A model generated the notes under the pieces. That model was not told the DNA's origin and did not search any database. It saw nothing but the letters and a program-made list of their open reading frames with translations. Positions 45,949-55,550 of a stretch of DNA of 64,000 nt are shown piece by piece (the first letter of the stretch is position 1; each line of letters opens with the position of its first letter). Position numbers and translations under genes: made by a program. Source of the stretch: Synechococcus sp. UW105 (GTDB taxonomy: Bacteria > Cyanobacteriota > Cyanobacteriia > PCC-6307 > Cyanobiaceae); contig NZ_UCNN01000019.1 in NCBI RefSeq assembly GCF_900473935.1, positions 248,001-312,000 of the forward strand. The letters are read 5' to 3'.

Positions 45949-47370
45949 GTGCTGACGGGGAGTGAGCTGTGGAACAAGGTGCAGCACGCTCTTCAGGGCA
46001 GTCTGAGCAAGCCAACCTTTGAAACCTGGTTGCGGCCGGTGCGCTGCAGTGGTTTCTCCGATGGTGAGCTCTGTCTTCAGGCCCCAAACAGCTTTGCCAG
46101 CAACTGGCTGAGAAAGAACTACCTCACAACGATCACTGAACTGGCCAGCGACATCGTTGGCAATCCCGTGATTGTGACCGTTTTGGCCCGTCAGGATGAT
46201 CAGGAGGTCGCCTCCGGATCAGTCGGCCCTGCAGGTGCTGCTCCAGCTGCTGCACCGCAGCCTCCGGCCACACCGACCACAGGAGGATTGCCCTCACCCA
46301 CGCCGACCAGCGGTGTCCCCGGGCGTCAGCCTCGTCGACTGCCTGGGTTGAACCGTCGTTATGTGTTCAATCGGTTTGTGGTGGGCCCGAACAGCCGGAT
46401 GGCTCATGCTGCTGCCCTTGCTGTGGCTGAATCCCCAGGGCGGGAATTCAATCCCTTGTTCATCTGTGGTGGTGTTGGTCTCGGCAAGACCCACTTGATG
46501 CAGGCCATCGGCCACTACCGCCTTGAGATCGATCCCGGTGCCAGGGTGTATTACGTCTCGACGGAGACGTTCACCAATGACCTGATCTTGGCGATCCGTA
46601 AGGACGGTATGCAGGCATTCCGTGATCGGTACCGGGCGACAGATTTGATTCTTGTGGACGACATTCAGTTCATTGAGGGCAAGGAATACACGCAGGAGGA
46701 GTTCTTCCATACCTTCAACGCCTTGCATGAAGCAGGCCGTCAGATCGTGATTGCGAGTGATCGTCCACCCAGCCAGATTCCTCGGTTGCAGGAGCGTCTG
46801 ATTTCACGCTTTTCGATGGGTTTAATCGCCGATATCCAGGCCCCTGATCTGGAAACCCGGATGGCGATCCTTCAGAAAAAGGCTGAGCAGGAGAAAGTTT
46901 CCCTGCCGCGAGAACTGATTCAGTACATCTCTGGTCGTTTTACGTCCAACATTCGTGAGTTGGAGGGTGCTCTCACCAGGGCGGTGGCCTTTGCCTCCAT
47001 TACTGGTTTGCCGATGACCGTCGAATCGGTAGCTCCGATGCTCGATCCGAGTGGGCGTGGTGTGGAAGTGACACCGCAACAGGTGATTGACAAGGTCTCT
47101 GAGGTGTTTGATGTCAGTGCCGATGACATGCGCAGCAGCAGCCGCCGCAGGGCCGTCAGCCAGGCGCGTCAAGTGGGTATGTTTCTGATGCGCAAGGGCA
47201 CGGATCTCAGCTTGCCGCGGATCGGAGAAACCTTTGGCGGCAAGGATCACACCACGGTGATGTATGCGATTGAGCAGGTGGAAAAGAAACTTTCGTCTGA
47301 TCCTCAGCTCGCCAGCCAGGTGCAGAAGGTCAAGGATTTACTCCAGATCGATTCCCGTCGCCGTCGTTAG
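45949..47370 (+). CDS. dnaA: Chromosomal replication initiator DnaA
   Basis: About 473 residues from the GTG at 45949 ('[30 protein letters not shown]'); an ATG at 45937 is the alternative. Domain I is followed by a Pro/Ala/Gly-rich linker (about 85-130), then the AAA+ core with '[18 protein letters not shown]' and '[29 protein letters not shown]', and the C-terminal DNA-binding signature '[20 protein letters not shown]'. No dnaN or obvious DnaA-box cluster is adjacent, as is common in Synechococcus, so this is not evidence for an origin. Confidence 0.97.
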   Translation: MLTGSELWNKVQHALQGSLSKPTFETWLRPVRCSGFSDGELCLQAPNSFASNWLRKNYLTTITELASDIVGNPVIVTVLARQDDQEVASGSVGPAGAAPAAAPQPPATPTTGGLPSPTPTSGVPGRQPRRLPGLNRRYVFNRFVVGPNSRMAHAAALAVAESPGREFNPLFICGGVGLGKTHLMQAIGHYRLEIDPGARVYYVSTETFTNDLILAIRKDGMQAFRDRYRATDLILVDDIQFIEGKEYTQEEFFHTFNALHEAGRQIVIASDRPPSQIPRLQERLISRFSMGLIADIQAPDLETRMAILQKKAEQEKVSLPRELIQYISGRFTSNIRELEGALTRAVAFASITGLPMTVESVAPMLDPSGRGVEVTPQQVIDKVSEVFDVSADDMRSSSRRRAVSQARQVGMFLMRKGTDLSLPRIGETFGGKDHTTVMYAIEQVEKKLSSDPQLASQVQKVKDLLQIDSRRRR

Positions 47371-48046
47371 ACCCTTGCAAGGAGCTGTTTCCTGTCCAGC
47401 CCGCAAGATGTGAGGCTCCGGCGGATCTCACCAGCCTCCGTGCTGCCGGAAGGGCCGGATCAAGTTGCAGCGAGGAGAAGGGAGGAAGCGGACGGCGTCG
47501 CAGCCAGGCTCCCCACCGGAATTCGTGATAAGGAATCAGGGGCTGGGGTTTGATGGCGCGCTCCTTTTTCAGTTTCCAGACAAGGCTCCGGTAGGGATCG
47601 TCAAGCAGCGACAACAGATTGGATGGCAAGGCCTCGGGTGACTGCGGGCCATTGCCACGGCCATCAAACAGGTAAAGCCAACCTCTGTTCTGTAGGTGTT
47701 GGAGAACGTCGACCCTGTTGGTCTGAGCCAACTCCTCAATCACATAACCGAAGGTGGTGACTGTCGGGTCCAGCTCCAATAAAGCTCTGAGTCGGTGATG
47801 GCGATCAACCATCCATAAGTCTCCGCGGCCATTGCGCACCAAGGGCACCGGTTTTGTTCGCAAATAACGCTGGCGCTCCTGTTCGCTGTCCTGGAGGAAA
47901 TCCCGCTGCCGACTGCGCACTTCAGCCAGCCCGATGCACATCTGTGTGGGTTGTAGACGGCCCACTTCCACCTCGAACAACGTGAAGCCGTCGTCGGGAT
48001 CAGGGATGCGGTCGTAATGGGCGAGATGCAGGGATCTAGTGTTCAT
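47330..48046 (-). CDS. ParB-like nuclease-fold protein
   Basis: 238 residues from '[28 protein letters not shown]'. The middle '[39 protein letters not shown]' has the ParB/sulfiredoxin-like core with the 'DRHHRL' turn seen in the ParBc_2 group (putative ParB-like nucleases). It is not a chromosome-partition ParB, as no helix-turn-helix region follows. Its 3' end overlaps dnaA by 41 nt. Function unknown. Confidence 0.75.
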   Translation of the reverse strand: MNTRSLHLAHYDRIPDPDDGFTLFEVEVGRLQPTQMCIGLAEVRSRQRDFLQDSEQERQRYLRTKPVPLVRNGRGDLWMVDRHHRLRALLELDPTVTTFGYVIEELAQTNRVDVLQHLQNRGWLYLFDGRGNGPQSPEALPSNLLSLLDDPYRSLVWKLKKERAIKPQPLIPYHEFRWGAWLRRRPLPPFSSLQLDPALPAARRLVRSAGASHLAGWTGNSSLQGSNDGDGNRSGVNP

Positions 48047-48087
48047 TTGATGAGCGCACGATGCCGCGATTACGGGCAATGGAGCGT

Positions 48088-48618
48088 TTAAAAATCAGTG
48101 TTCTCATAAATACTCATCTGCACAACACCCACCGTCTGAGCAATCGGTTGTTGTCCCCATGGTGTTGCTGACACTGAGAAGGTGTAGATGTCGGCTGGGG
48201 GATTGACCCCAATGCGAAAAGCGACGGTGACTGTTTCTCCTGGAACAACGGGTTCCTGAAAACGGATGGCTACTGAACGGTTGTCGTTGGAGAATTCTGC
48301 CGAGACAGGCAGGTTTTTCCCTTCATGTCGTGGGCGGCCAAGAAAGGCGGTCGGCTGCACAGGGCCGTAATAAAAAGCCGGTTGGGCTCCTCGGATCTGG
48401 CTGAAATTGATTTCGGCAAGGTCGGCATCCGCACCCTTGGGCATTTCCAAAACCAAATAAAACACTGCACCACCGCTGAAGGAAATGCTCTCGTAATTAA
48501 TCAGCTCTGTTTGGGTTGGCACTGCAACAAAACTGCTGCGGCCATTCACCTCGACCCCAAAGGCTGCGGGGATGGCGAACAGCAGGCTGGCCATCAGCCC
48601 AGTGGAGATTGCACGCAT
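48088..48618 (-). CDS. DUF2808 family secreted protein
   Basis: 176 residues from 'MRAISTGLMASLLFAIPAAFGVEV', a good signal peptide. The mature part 'GGAVFYLVLEMPKGADADLAEINFSQIRG' and 'VPGETVTVAFRIGVNPPADIYTFSVSATPWG' is typical of DUF2808, a beta-sandwich protein widespread in cyanobacteria and of unknown role. A longer reading to 48696 only adds a charged tail before the signal. Confidence 0.8.
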   Translation of the reverse strand: MRAISTGLMASLLFAIPAAFGVEVNGRSSFVAVPTQTELINYESISFSGGAVFYLVLEMPKGADADLAEINFSQIRGAQPAFYYGPVQPTAFLGRPRHEGKNLPVSAEFSNDNRSVAIRFQEPVVPGETVTVAFRIGVNPPADIYTFSVSATPWGQQPIAQTVGVVQMSIYENTDF

Positions 48619-48735
48619 CGCTGCTCGTGGTGACTTGGGAAAGTCTGACGATGCTTGGAACGTTTGGCCAGACTGCTTCGCTCGACGCCTTGACATGCTT
48701 TTGCCACCGTTCGGGCTGCTCGATTTGATGCTCCC

Positions 48736-48939
48736 TTAGCTCAAGTTGTGGGTCAGATCGGGGATATATAGGACCTCGGCGATCAGATCTGGATCACAGC
48801 TCTGCCAGTCTCCAAGCTCCTGCATCAGGGCCAGGCAGTCATCTCGGCGCCCCTCCTTGGCCAGGCGGTTCAGTCTGGTGCTCATGTCGCCTGACGTGAT
48901 TGTTTCTGCGATCTCTCGAAGCGAGAGGGCTGTCGTCAT
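48736..48939 (-). CDS. Small conserved hypothetical protein
   Basis: 67 residues from 'MTTALSLREIAETITSGDMSTRL'. Helical and charged, with two Cys. The pattern 'NRLAKEGRRDDCLALMQELGDWQSCDPDLIAEVLY' looks like a small alpha-helical adaptor; no family is recognised. It is divergent from the glutathione reductase gene. Confidence 0.6.
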   Translation of the reverse strand: MTTALSLREIAETITSGDMSTRLNRLAKEGRRDDCLALMQELGDWQSCDPDLIAEVLYIPDLTHNLS

Positions 48940-49047
48940 GACTGAAGTGTTGTTCTTGCGACGTCGTCGTTGCACAGAGGTTTTGCTTTCTTGGTCTGAA
49001 CTTAATCAGTTCATCACCTTCTGACAGTGTTCCAGCGCACGTGCACA

Positions 49048-50445
49048 ATGCCGGCAGTTGGCGGCGTTGTGCCCTGCGGAGATTTGGAAGACTCCTTTGA
49101 TCTGGTCGTTCTCGGCGCCGGTTCTGGTGGACTTGCGGCCGCCAAACGAGCTGCCTCTCATGGTGCACGGGTGGCGTTGGTGGAAGGCGATCGGGTCGGT
49201 GGTACCTGCGTGATCCGAGGCTGTGTCCCGAAGAAGTTGCTGGTGTACGGCTCCCAGGTGCAGGAACAGCTGGACTCAGCTCCGAGTTACGGCGTCGTGC
49301 CAGGAGTGGTGCAACGGGATACGGCGGTGCTGTTGCGCCATGTACGCCAGGAGGTGGATCGTCTGAATGCTCTGCACATCGATTTTCTCGCCAAGGCAGG
49401 TGTGACGTTGGTTCCAGGCTGGGGCCGATTCCTTGATAGCCATCGGATTGCCGTGAGCCACGCCGACGGCATGGGTCAAGACAGGGTGCTGGAGGCAAAA
49501 CGCATTCTGATCGCGGTCGGTGGTCGCCCTCATCGACCCGAGATCCCCGGTGCTGCACTGGCTTGGGTGAGTGATGACATGTTCCTTCAGGACCGTTTTC
49601 CGGCGCGGGTTGTTGTGGTTGGAGGCGGCTTCATCGCCTGCGAATTCGCCTGCATCCTCAAGGGGCTTGGGGTGGAGGTGGTTCAGCTCGTGCGTGGCGA
49701 CCACCTGCTGCGTGGTTTTGACCGGGAGCTGTCCTCTGTTGTCCAAGAGGGGATGGAGGAGAAGGGTGTCGAGATCCGCTTCCAGGTCAGTCCGGAGGCA
49801 ATTGAAGGTCAGCCCGGTGAGCTCACTGTTGTCACCAGTGAGGGTGAGTCTGTTGGTTGTGGTGGTGTGCTTCTTGCCACCGGGCGACGCCCTTTCCTTG
49901 AAGGGCTCAATCTGAGCGCGGCGGCTGTGGTGGTGGATGGCCACCGCATTCCTGTTGATGCCGATCAAGCCACGAACAGGCCCCACATCCACGCCGTTGG
50001 TGATGTGACAGATCGCGTCTGCCTCACTCCGGTGGCGGTGGATGAAGGGCGTGCTTACGCCGATTTCGCCTTTGCCGGTCGTCATCGACAGGTGAATCAC
50101 GACCTCGTTGCCAGTGCTGTGTTCAGTCAGCCTGAGCTCGCAACGGTTGGGCTCAGTGAGGAAATAGCAATCGAGCGTTTTGGCAAAGAGGCGGTCACCG
50201 TGCATCGCGCCCGCTTCCGCTCCATGGCTCAAGCTCTGCCTAAGCGTGGGCCCCGGTGTTTGCTCAAGCTTGTGCTTGAAGCTTCGAGCGGCAAGGTTCT
50301 CGGATGCCACATGGTTGGTGAGCATGCGGCTGAAATTATCCAGATGGCTGCCATCGCCGTTGGGATGGGGGCGACCAAGGAGGATTTCGACCGCACGATG
50401 GCTCTGCATCCCACGGTCTCCGAAGAATTTGTGACGATGGCTTGA
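49048..50445 (+). CDS. gor: Glutathione-disulfide reductase
   Basis: 465 residues from the ATG at 49048 (a GTG at 49027 would add seven). FAD and NAD(P)H enzyme that keeps glutathione reduced. FAD motif 'LVVLGAGSGGLAAAKRAA', redox disulfide 'GGTCVIRGCVPKK', nucleotide motif 'VVVVGGGFIACEFACIL' and the C-terminal dimer-partner base 'ALHPTVSEEFVTM' (His-Pro-Thr) are all present. It faces the remnant of a GMC oxidoreductase. Confidence 0.95.
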   Translation: MPAVGGVVPCGDLEDSFDLVVLGAGSGGLAAAKRAASHGARVALVEGDRVGGTCVIRGCVPKKLLVYGSQVQEQLDSAPSYGVVPGVVQRDTAVLLRHVRQEVDRLNALHIDFLAKAGVTLVPGWGRFLDSHRIAVSHADGMGQDRVLEAKRILIAVGGRPHRPEIPGAALAWVSDDMFLQDRFPARVVVVGGGFIACEFACILKGLGVEVVQLVRGDHLLRGFDRELSSVVQEGMEEKGVEIRFQVSPEAIEGQPGELTVVTSEGESVGCGGVLLATGRRPFLEGLNLSAAAVVVDGHRIPVDADQATNRPHIHAVGDVTDRVCLTPVAVDEGRAYADFAFAGRHRQVNHDLVASAVFSQPELATVGLSEEIAIERFGKEAVTVHRARFRSMAQALPKRGPRCLLKLVLEASSGKVLGCHMVGEHAAEIIQMAAIAVGMGATKEDFDRTMALHPTVSEEFVTMA

Positions 50446-50509
50446 AGGCTGTCGCTCCGTTGACTCCTGCTGGTTCCTGAACCGTTTTCGTCATCCCTTC
50501 TGGCTGGCC

Positions 50510-50674
50510 CTAGCCATGCAGTCGGGCATCGAGGTGGTTGCTCAGTCTCAGGGCGATGGCAAGGGTGGTGAGGCCTGGACCCACGCTCGGGCAGCTGGGG
50601 AACACGCTGGTGTCAGCGATGTACAGGTTGTCGAGCTCATGGCAGAGGCCATCGTTGGTCACGTTGTCGACAAC
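50510..50674 (-). pseudogene. C-terminal remnant of a GMC-family FAD oxidoreductase
   Basis: Reading the minus strand gives 54 in-frame codons ending at TAG 50510-50512, with no start codon and an in-frame TGA immediately upstream (50675-50677). The peptide 'ELDNLYIADTSVFPSCPSV' followed by 'GPGLTTLAIALRLSNHL' is the unmistakable C-terminal block of glucose-methanol-choline oxidoreductases. Everything upstream is missing; the antiporter gene begins its stop region 12 nt away. A deletion or replacement has removed at least 450 codons. Confidence 0.8.
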
Positions 50675-50686
50675 TCAAGTTCGCCT

Positions 50687-51787
50687 CTAGGACCTCTGCT
50701 GTCGCAACTGTCGCCAATACACCAAGGCCTGCGTCGTGATGATCACCATCACGGCCGGCAAAACCAAGCAGAGAACAATTAAACGGTATTCATCAGCCCA
50801 AGACGCCAGGTTGGTCCGGGGAAGCACGTTGTCCGTGATGTAAACGATGTAGAGGCCCAATAGCAGGCCTCCCTCTAGGCGTGAGATCACGCCTTTGGTC
50901 CAGAAGATTGGGAAGCAGGCCAGGCAGGTGAGCAGCATTACCGGCAGATCTTCATTGATCAGCTCCGGGCTCACATTGAGGCCGCGGCCTCCGGCAGCCA
51001 GAGCTCCCCCGCCGAGCACCAGCAGCAGATTGAGCAGGCAGCTGCCCACCACATTGCCGATCGCAAGATCCGTGCGGCCTCGTAGGGCGGCCACCAAGGA
51101 TGTGATCAGCTCTGGCATTGAGGTGCCGGCGGAAACGATCGTGAGACCGATCACGGCTTCGCTGACCCCCAGTTGCAGCGCGGCGGCACTGGCTCCTTTG
51201 ACCAGGATGCTGGCGCCGAAGCCCAGCACCACAATGCCTGCGGCCAGACGGATGGTGGCTTTGATCCAGCCGCCCTCGGCGGTTTCGGCATTGATCTCAG
51301 GCTCGGCATTCTCCATCTCCTCCGGTTCTTCCCGAGCGGTGCGGATTTCCCAGATGGTGTTGATGACAAGGGCTAGCAAGAGGGCAATGCCTGACTGCCA
51401 TGTGACCTCGCCCGTTGATGCCATCCCCCAAACGGCGGCGGAAACGGCGAGCAGGAGGGGCACATCTCGCCGTACTAGCCGGCTTTCCACTTTGAGAGGA
51501 AGCACCAAGGCACTGCTTCCCAAAACCACCATCACGTTGAAGATATTGCTGCCGACCGCATTGCTGACAGCAAGAGCATCGGACTGATTGAGCACCGAGC
51601 TGATGCTGACGAAGAACTCCGGTGCGCTTGTCCCCAGCGAGACCACCGTGAGACCGATCACCAGCTGGGGGATGCCGAAGATCAGGGCAAGGGTCACAGC
51701 TCCCTGAACAAACAGTTCACCTCCGCCGAAGAGGAGGCCGATCCCCACCAGCACTTCCAGGGCGGCGAGTAGGAACGGCGGCATCAC
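50687..51787 (-). CDS. Calcium/sodium antiporter (CaCA family)
   Basis: 366-residue membrane protein with about 10-11 segments in two inverted halves separated by an acidic loop ('EEPEEMENAEPEINAETAEGG'). The duplicated ion-binding alpha motifs are 'GLTVVSLGTSAPEFFVSI' and 'GLTIVSAGTSMPELITSL', with the conserved Glu in each. It probably exports Ca2+ in exchange for Na+ or H+ (YrbG-like). Confidence 0.92.
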   Translation of the reverse strand: MMPPFLLAALEVLVGIGLLFGGGELFVQGAVTLALIFGIPQLVIGLTVVSLGTSAPEFFVSISSVLNQSDALAVSNAVGSNIFNVMVVLGSSALVLPLKVESRLVRRDVPLLLAVSAAVWGMASTGEVTWQSGIALLLALVINTIWEIRTAREEPEEMENAEPEINAETAEGGWIKATIRLAAGIVVLGFGASILVKGASAAALQLGVSEAVIGLTIVSAGTSMPELITSLVAALRGRTDLAIGNVVGSCLLNLLLVLGGGALAAGGRGLNVSPELINEDLPVMLLTCLACFPIFWTKGVISRLEGGLLLGLYIVYITDNVLPRTNLASWADEYRLIVLCLVLPAVMVIITTQALVYWRQLRQQRS

Positions 51788-51903
51788 AGCAGATGAAGGT
51801 GGTCTGATTCTGCTGCCTCGGGTGGATTTGCATTACTGATCAGACCGGATGCTCGCAATTTGCAGCGAGGCCTAGCATTCCGCGACCTACGCAACGCCTG
51901 CCG

Positions 51904-53565
51904 GTGTTTTTGAACCACATCAGCACCCAAAACATCAAAGGAGATGCGTTTGGTGGGCTGACGGCAGCGGTTGTGGCCCTGCCGATGGCACTTGCCTTCG
52001 GTGTTGCAGCCACGGGTGGTGATCCTGGCCCAGGTCTTTGGGGAGCCGTGATCATCGGCCTCGTGGCGGCTTTCTTTGGGGGCACGCCCACCCTGATTTC
52101 GGAACCCACGGGTCCGATGACTGTGGTGTTTGCAACCGTGTTCCTCAGTTTCACCTCCCAGGCCAGCAGTGCTGAGGAGCTGAAGACCGGGATGGCCATG
52201 GCCTTCACCGTGGTGATTCTTGCGGGCCTGTTTCAGATCCTGTTTGGAGTGTTCCGCCTGGGGCGTTATGTCACCCAGATGCCTTACACGGTGATCTCAG
52301 GCTTTATGTCTGGGATTGGCGCCATTCTGGTGATCCTTCAGCTACCGGCCTTCCTTGGGCAGCAGGTGGAAGGAGGGGTGAAGGGAACGCTGATGCGCAT
52401 TCCCTACCTGATCACTCATGTGGATCAGCCTGAGCTAATTCTGGGGCTGATTACTGTCGCCATCCTTTGGTTCACGCCTGCAGCGATCAAGCGGTTTTGC
52501 CCTCCGCAGCTGTTGGCCCTTGTGATCGGGACACTTCTGTCTCTTTATCTGCCTGCTCTTGCAGCTGCTGATCTGGCCAGGATTCCTGAGTTCAAGGCAA
52601 GCCTGCCTGGGTTCAATGTTCCCAACTTCAGCAGTGATCAGCTCGGTTTGATGTTCGTGGACGGTGCCGTCCTGGGCATGCTGGGCTGCATCGATGCCCT
52701 GCTCACCTCCGTGGTGGCCGACAGCCTGACCCGCACCGAGCACAACTCCAATAAGGAGCTTGTTGGCCAGGGGCTGGCCAACATCACCTCCGGACTGTTT
52801 GGTGGCTTGCCAGGAGCCGGCGCCACCATGGGCACCGTGGTGAATATTCAGGCCGGTGGACGATCGGCCCTGTCCGGGATCATTCGTGCGGTGATCCTGA
52901 TGGTGGTGATCCTCGCCGCGGCGCCGCTGGCTTCAACGATTCCTCTGGCAGTGCTTGCCGGAATCGCTCTCAAGGTTGGTATCGACATCATCGACTGGGA
53001 TTTCCTCCAGAGAGCCCACCACCTCTCTCTCAAGGCAGCGCTGATTACCTATGGCGTGATCGCACTCACGGTGCTGGTGGATCTGATCGCCGCCGTGGGC
53101 ATCGGGGTGTTCGTGGCCAATGTGCTCACCATTGATCGGATGAGTGCCCTGCAGTCCAAGCGGGTGAAAACGATTAGCACCGCGGATGATGATGTGGAAC
53201 TCTCTGATGAGGAGCAGGAGCTCATTGACAAGGCCGCTGGCAGGGTGTTGTTGTTCCAGTTGGCAGGCCCGATGATTTTTGGGGTGGCGAAGGCCATCTC
53301 CAGGGAGCACAACGCCATTGGCGATTGTGAGTCCGTAGTCTTTGATCTGCATGAGGTCTCTCACCTCGGGGTCACCGCTTCGCTAGCGCTTGAAAATGCC
53401 ATTAAGGAGGCGATTGAGGTGGGCCGCACAGTGCATCTTGTGCTCTTGCCTGGTGCGACTCGCAAACGGCTTGAGAAGTTGAAGTTGTTGCAACAGCTCC
53501 CTGAAGAGTGCATCACCTCCGATCGCTGCGAAGCCCTGCGGCGCGCAGTCTCTGCCCTGAACTAG
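51904..53565 (+). CDS. bicA: BicA-type SulP bicarbonate transporter
   Basis: 553 residues from a GTG. Na+-dependent, low-affinity high-flux bicarbonate importer, part of the CO2-concentrating mechanism. 'NIKGDAFGGLTAAVVALPMALAFGVA' and 'GGTPTLISEPTGPMTVV' near the start and 'CIDALLTSVVADSLTRTEHNSNKELVGQGLAN' in the centre match the PCC 7002 BicA pattern closely. About 14 membrane segments are followed by a cytoplasmic STAS domain from about residue 435. The gene is 18 nt upstream of pyrC. It could be a sulfate-type SulP, but the similarity to BicA is strong. Confidence 0.88.
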   Translation: MFLNHISTQNIKGDAFGGLTAAVVALPMALAFGVAATGGDPGPGLWGAVIIGLVAAFFGGTPTLISEPTGPMTVVFATVFLSFTSQASSAEELKTGMAMAFTVVILAGLFQILFGVFRLGRYVTQMPYTVISGFMSGIGAILVILQLPAFLGQQVEGGVKGTLMRIPYLITHVDQPELILGLITVAILWFTPAAIKRFCPPQLLALVIGTLLSLYLPALAAADLARIPEFKASLPGFNVPNFSSDQLGLMFVDGAVLGMLGCIDALLTSVVADSLTRTEHNSNKELVGQGLANITSGLFGGLPGAGATMGTVVNIQAGGRSALSGIIRAVILMVVILAAAPLASTIPLAVLAGIALKVGIDIIDWDFLQRAHHLSLKAALITYGVIALTVLVDLIAAVGIGVFVANVLTIDRMSALQSKRVKTISTADDDVELSDEEQELIDKAAGRVLLFQLAGPMIFGVAKAISREHNAIGDCESVVFDLHEVSHLGVTASLALENAIKEAIEVGRTVHLVLLPGATRKRLEKLKLLQQLPEECITSDRCEALRRAVSALN

Positions 53566-53583
53566 CTCCCCTTTGCGTCTCCT

Positions 53584-54684
53584 GTGGCATCCCCCAACCG
53601 TCTGACACTGCGCCGTCCTGACGACTGGCACGTGCATCTTCGGGACGGGGCGATGCTGCATGCCGTGGTGCCTGCCACAGCACGGGTGTTTGCTCGGGCG
53701 ATCGTGATGCCCAACCTCCGCCCTCCGATTACGACCGTTGAGGCGGCTGTTGCTTACCGCGATCGAATCCTCGCGGCTGTGCCTGAGGGGTTGGACTTCA
53801 CTCCTTTGATGACGGCCTATCTCACCGATGATTTGGCGCCAGAGGTGCTGGAGAGGGGGCACCGCCAAGGGGTGATCACTGCGGCCAAGCTTTACCCCGC
53901 CAATGCCACCACCAATTCAGCAGCAGGCGTGACTGACCTGGAACGGATCGATCCGGTGCTGGAGGCGATGGAACGTCTGGGCATGCCCCTGTTGATCCAT
54001 GGTGAGGTCACGGATCCGGAGGTCGACATCTTTGATCGGGAAGCGGTGTTTATTGAGCGTCATCTCATCCCACTGCGCCGCCGGCACCCTGGGCTCAACG
54101 TTGTGCTGGAACACATCACCACGGAACAGGCCGTGGATTATGTGTCCGGATCAGATCGGCGACTGGCGGCCACGATCACGCCTCATCATCTCCATCTCAA
54201 CCGCAACGCAATGTTTGCCGGTGGCTTGCGCAGCGATTTCTACTGCCTTCCTGTGGTGAAGCGTGAAACCCATCGCCGTGCCTTGGTGCGCGCTGCGACC
54301 AGTGGTGAGCCCTGCTTTTTCCTCGGAACTGATTCCGCGCCCCATCCCAGAGCGGGAAAGGAAAGCGCCTGCGGATGTGCTGGCATTTTTAATGCCGTGC
54401 ACGCACTCGAGAGCTACGCCGCCATCTTCGAGCAGGAGGAATGCCTGGATCGGCTTGAACCTTTTGCTAGTGAATTCGGGCCTCGTTTCTATGGGCTTCC
54501 CCTCAATGAGCAGACCGTCACCCTTGAGCGCAGTGAACAGACCGTGCCCCAACGGCTGGATCCACCCTTCTCCGCTCCTGACGATGAACCCTCTCTGGCG
54601 GTTGACCAGGCTCCCCTGTTGTTCCATGCCGGGGAAACCCTGCTCTGGCGGGTGGTGAGCTCTGAGCGGAGGCCATCGAGCTGA
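53584..54684 (+). CDS. pyrC: Dihydroorotase
   Basis: 366 residues from a GTG. Class II enzyme closing the ring of N-carbamoyl-aspartate in pyrimidine synthesis. Metal site: 'DWHVHLRDG' (two His), the carboxylated Lys in '[13 protein letters not shown]', His in 'HGEV', 'LEHITT' and Asp in 'GTDSAPHP'. It lies 18 nt after bicA. A short direct repeat (TCGAGCTGAG, twice) overlaps the stop. Confidence 0.95.
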   Translation: MASPNRLTLRRPDDWHVHLRDGAMLHAVVPATARVFARAIVMPNLRPPITTVEAAVAYRDRILAAVPEGLDFTPLMTAYLTDDLAPEVLERGHRQGVITAAKLYPANATTNSAAGVTDLERIDPVLEAMERLGMPLLIHGEVTDPEVDIFDREAVFIERHLIPLRRRHPGLNVVLEHITTEQAVDYVSGSDRRLAATITPHHLHLNRNAMFAGGLRSDFYCLPVVKRETHRRALVRAATSGEPCFFLGTDSAPHPRAGKESACGCAGIFNAVHALESYAAIFEQEECLDRLEPFASEFGPRFYGLPLNEQTVTLERSEQTVPQRLDPPFSAPDDEPSLAVDQAPLLFHAGETLLWRVVSSERRPSS

Positions 54685-54764
54685 GCCAGTCGAGCTGAGG
54701 ATGAAGACCTGCCGGCCCTCGACTTTCAAGACTCCCTGCACGATCTCGCCATGCCCAGGATTGA

Positions 54765-54850
54765 TGGGGGCAGGGGGACTTGAACCCCCACAGGATTTTC
54801 ATCCCAAGCGATTTTAAGTCGCGTGCGTCTACCGATTCCGCCATGCCCCC
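54765..54850 (-). tRNA. trnL-UAA: tRNA-Leu (anticodon UAA)
   Basis: 86 nt. The acceptor stem GGGGGCA/TGCCCCC is perfect, with discriminator A and no encoded CCA. The long variable arm of class II tRNAs and the T-loop GGTTCAAGTCC are present. The anticodon loop CTTAAAA gives anticodon UAA. No intron is present, unlike many cyanobacterial trnL-UAA genes, as the anticodon loop is uninterrupted. Confidence 0.96.
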
Positions 54851-54915
54851 GGCGGTAAGGCTCCTGTCAGTGCCCTGCACGGCATCTTAGATTTCGATCA
54901 CTCAGCGGAACTGTC

Positions 54916-55167
54916 GTGTTGCCGGATGCCCTCACCAGTGTGGTCAGCTTTGAGACCTTGCTTGTGCTTGCTGCCTACACGGTGTTGGGTGGCCTTTACC
55001 TGGTGGTGATTCCGCTTGTTCTCTATTTGTGGATGAACAAACGCTGGTACTGCATGGGCAAGGTGGAGCGACTGGGCGTCTACGGGATGGTGTTTCTCTT
55101 TTTCCCGGGCATGATTTTGTTTGCTCCCTTTCTCAATTTCAGGCTTCAAGGCCAGGGTGAGGTCTGA
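54916..55167 (+). CDS. ndhL: NDH-1 subunit NdhL
   Basis: 83 residues from a GTG. Oxygenic-photosynthesis-specific membrane subunit of NDH-1 with two hydrophobic segments: '[29 protein letters not shown]' and '[23 protein letters not shown]'. It is needed for CO2 uptake and cyclic electron flow. The downstream membrane protein gene starts at or just after its stop. Confidence 0.93.
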   Translation: MLPDALTSVVSFETLLVLAAYTVLGGLYLVVIPLVLYLWMNKRWYCMGKVERLGVYGMVFLFFPGMILFAPFLNFRLQGQGEV

Positions 55168-55171
55168 TCCA

Positions 55172-55504
55172 TTGACCCGTCTCAATGTTCTGTTGATTGG
55201 CCTCCTCGTGCTGGTGATGGGGGGCATCGGTTACGGCGTTTTTTCCGCAGCAGGTTTCGAGGATGCTTCTGCGGGGATCGCGGCGGAAGCTGTTCTGATC
55301 GTGATCGTGGTGGTGTGGACTGGTTCCTATCTGTTCCGCGTTGTGACTGGAAAGATGACCTACATGGAGCAGCGGCGTCGCTACCGCGAGGGTTACGACC
55401 AGATCACCGATGAGCAGCTTCAGAACCGTTTTGACTCTCTGAGCCCTGAGGAACAACAAGCTCTTCTGCAGCAGATCTCGTCTGAAACCTCCGCCGACTC
55501 GTAG
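55172..55504 (+). CDS. DUF3007 family small membrane protein
   Basis: About 110 residues, from the TTG at 55172 ('[24 protein letters not shown]') or the GTG at 55157 that overlaps ndhL. Two membrane segments (about 5-22 and 38-58) precede a charged helical tail '[39 protein letters not shown]'. It matches DUF3007, which commonly follows ndhL in cyanobacteria; a role in NDH-1 assembly is inferred only from this linkage. Confidence 0.8.
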   Translation: MTRLNVLLIGLLVLVMGGIGYGVFSAAGFEDASAGIAAEAVLIVIVVVWTGSYLFRVVTGKMTYMEQRRRYREGYDQITDEQLQNRFDSLSPEEQQALLQQISSETSADS

Positions 55505-55550
55505 GCTCCCGCAGTGCTTGTGTTGCGCTGAATCAGCGTTCTTGGCTTCC

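Noticed and set aside
49276-50409. 377-codon minus-strand frame opposite gor
   Set aside because: Shadow ORF; gor is complete with all redox motifs on the plus strand.
54765-54850. tRNA-Leu as an integration site
   Set aside because: No integrase, no repeated tRNA 3' end and ordinary core genes on both sides.
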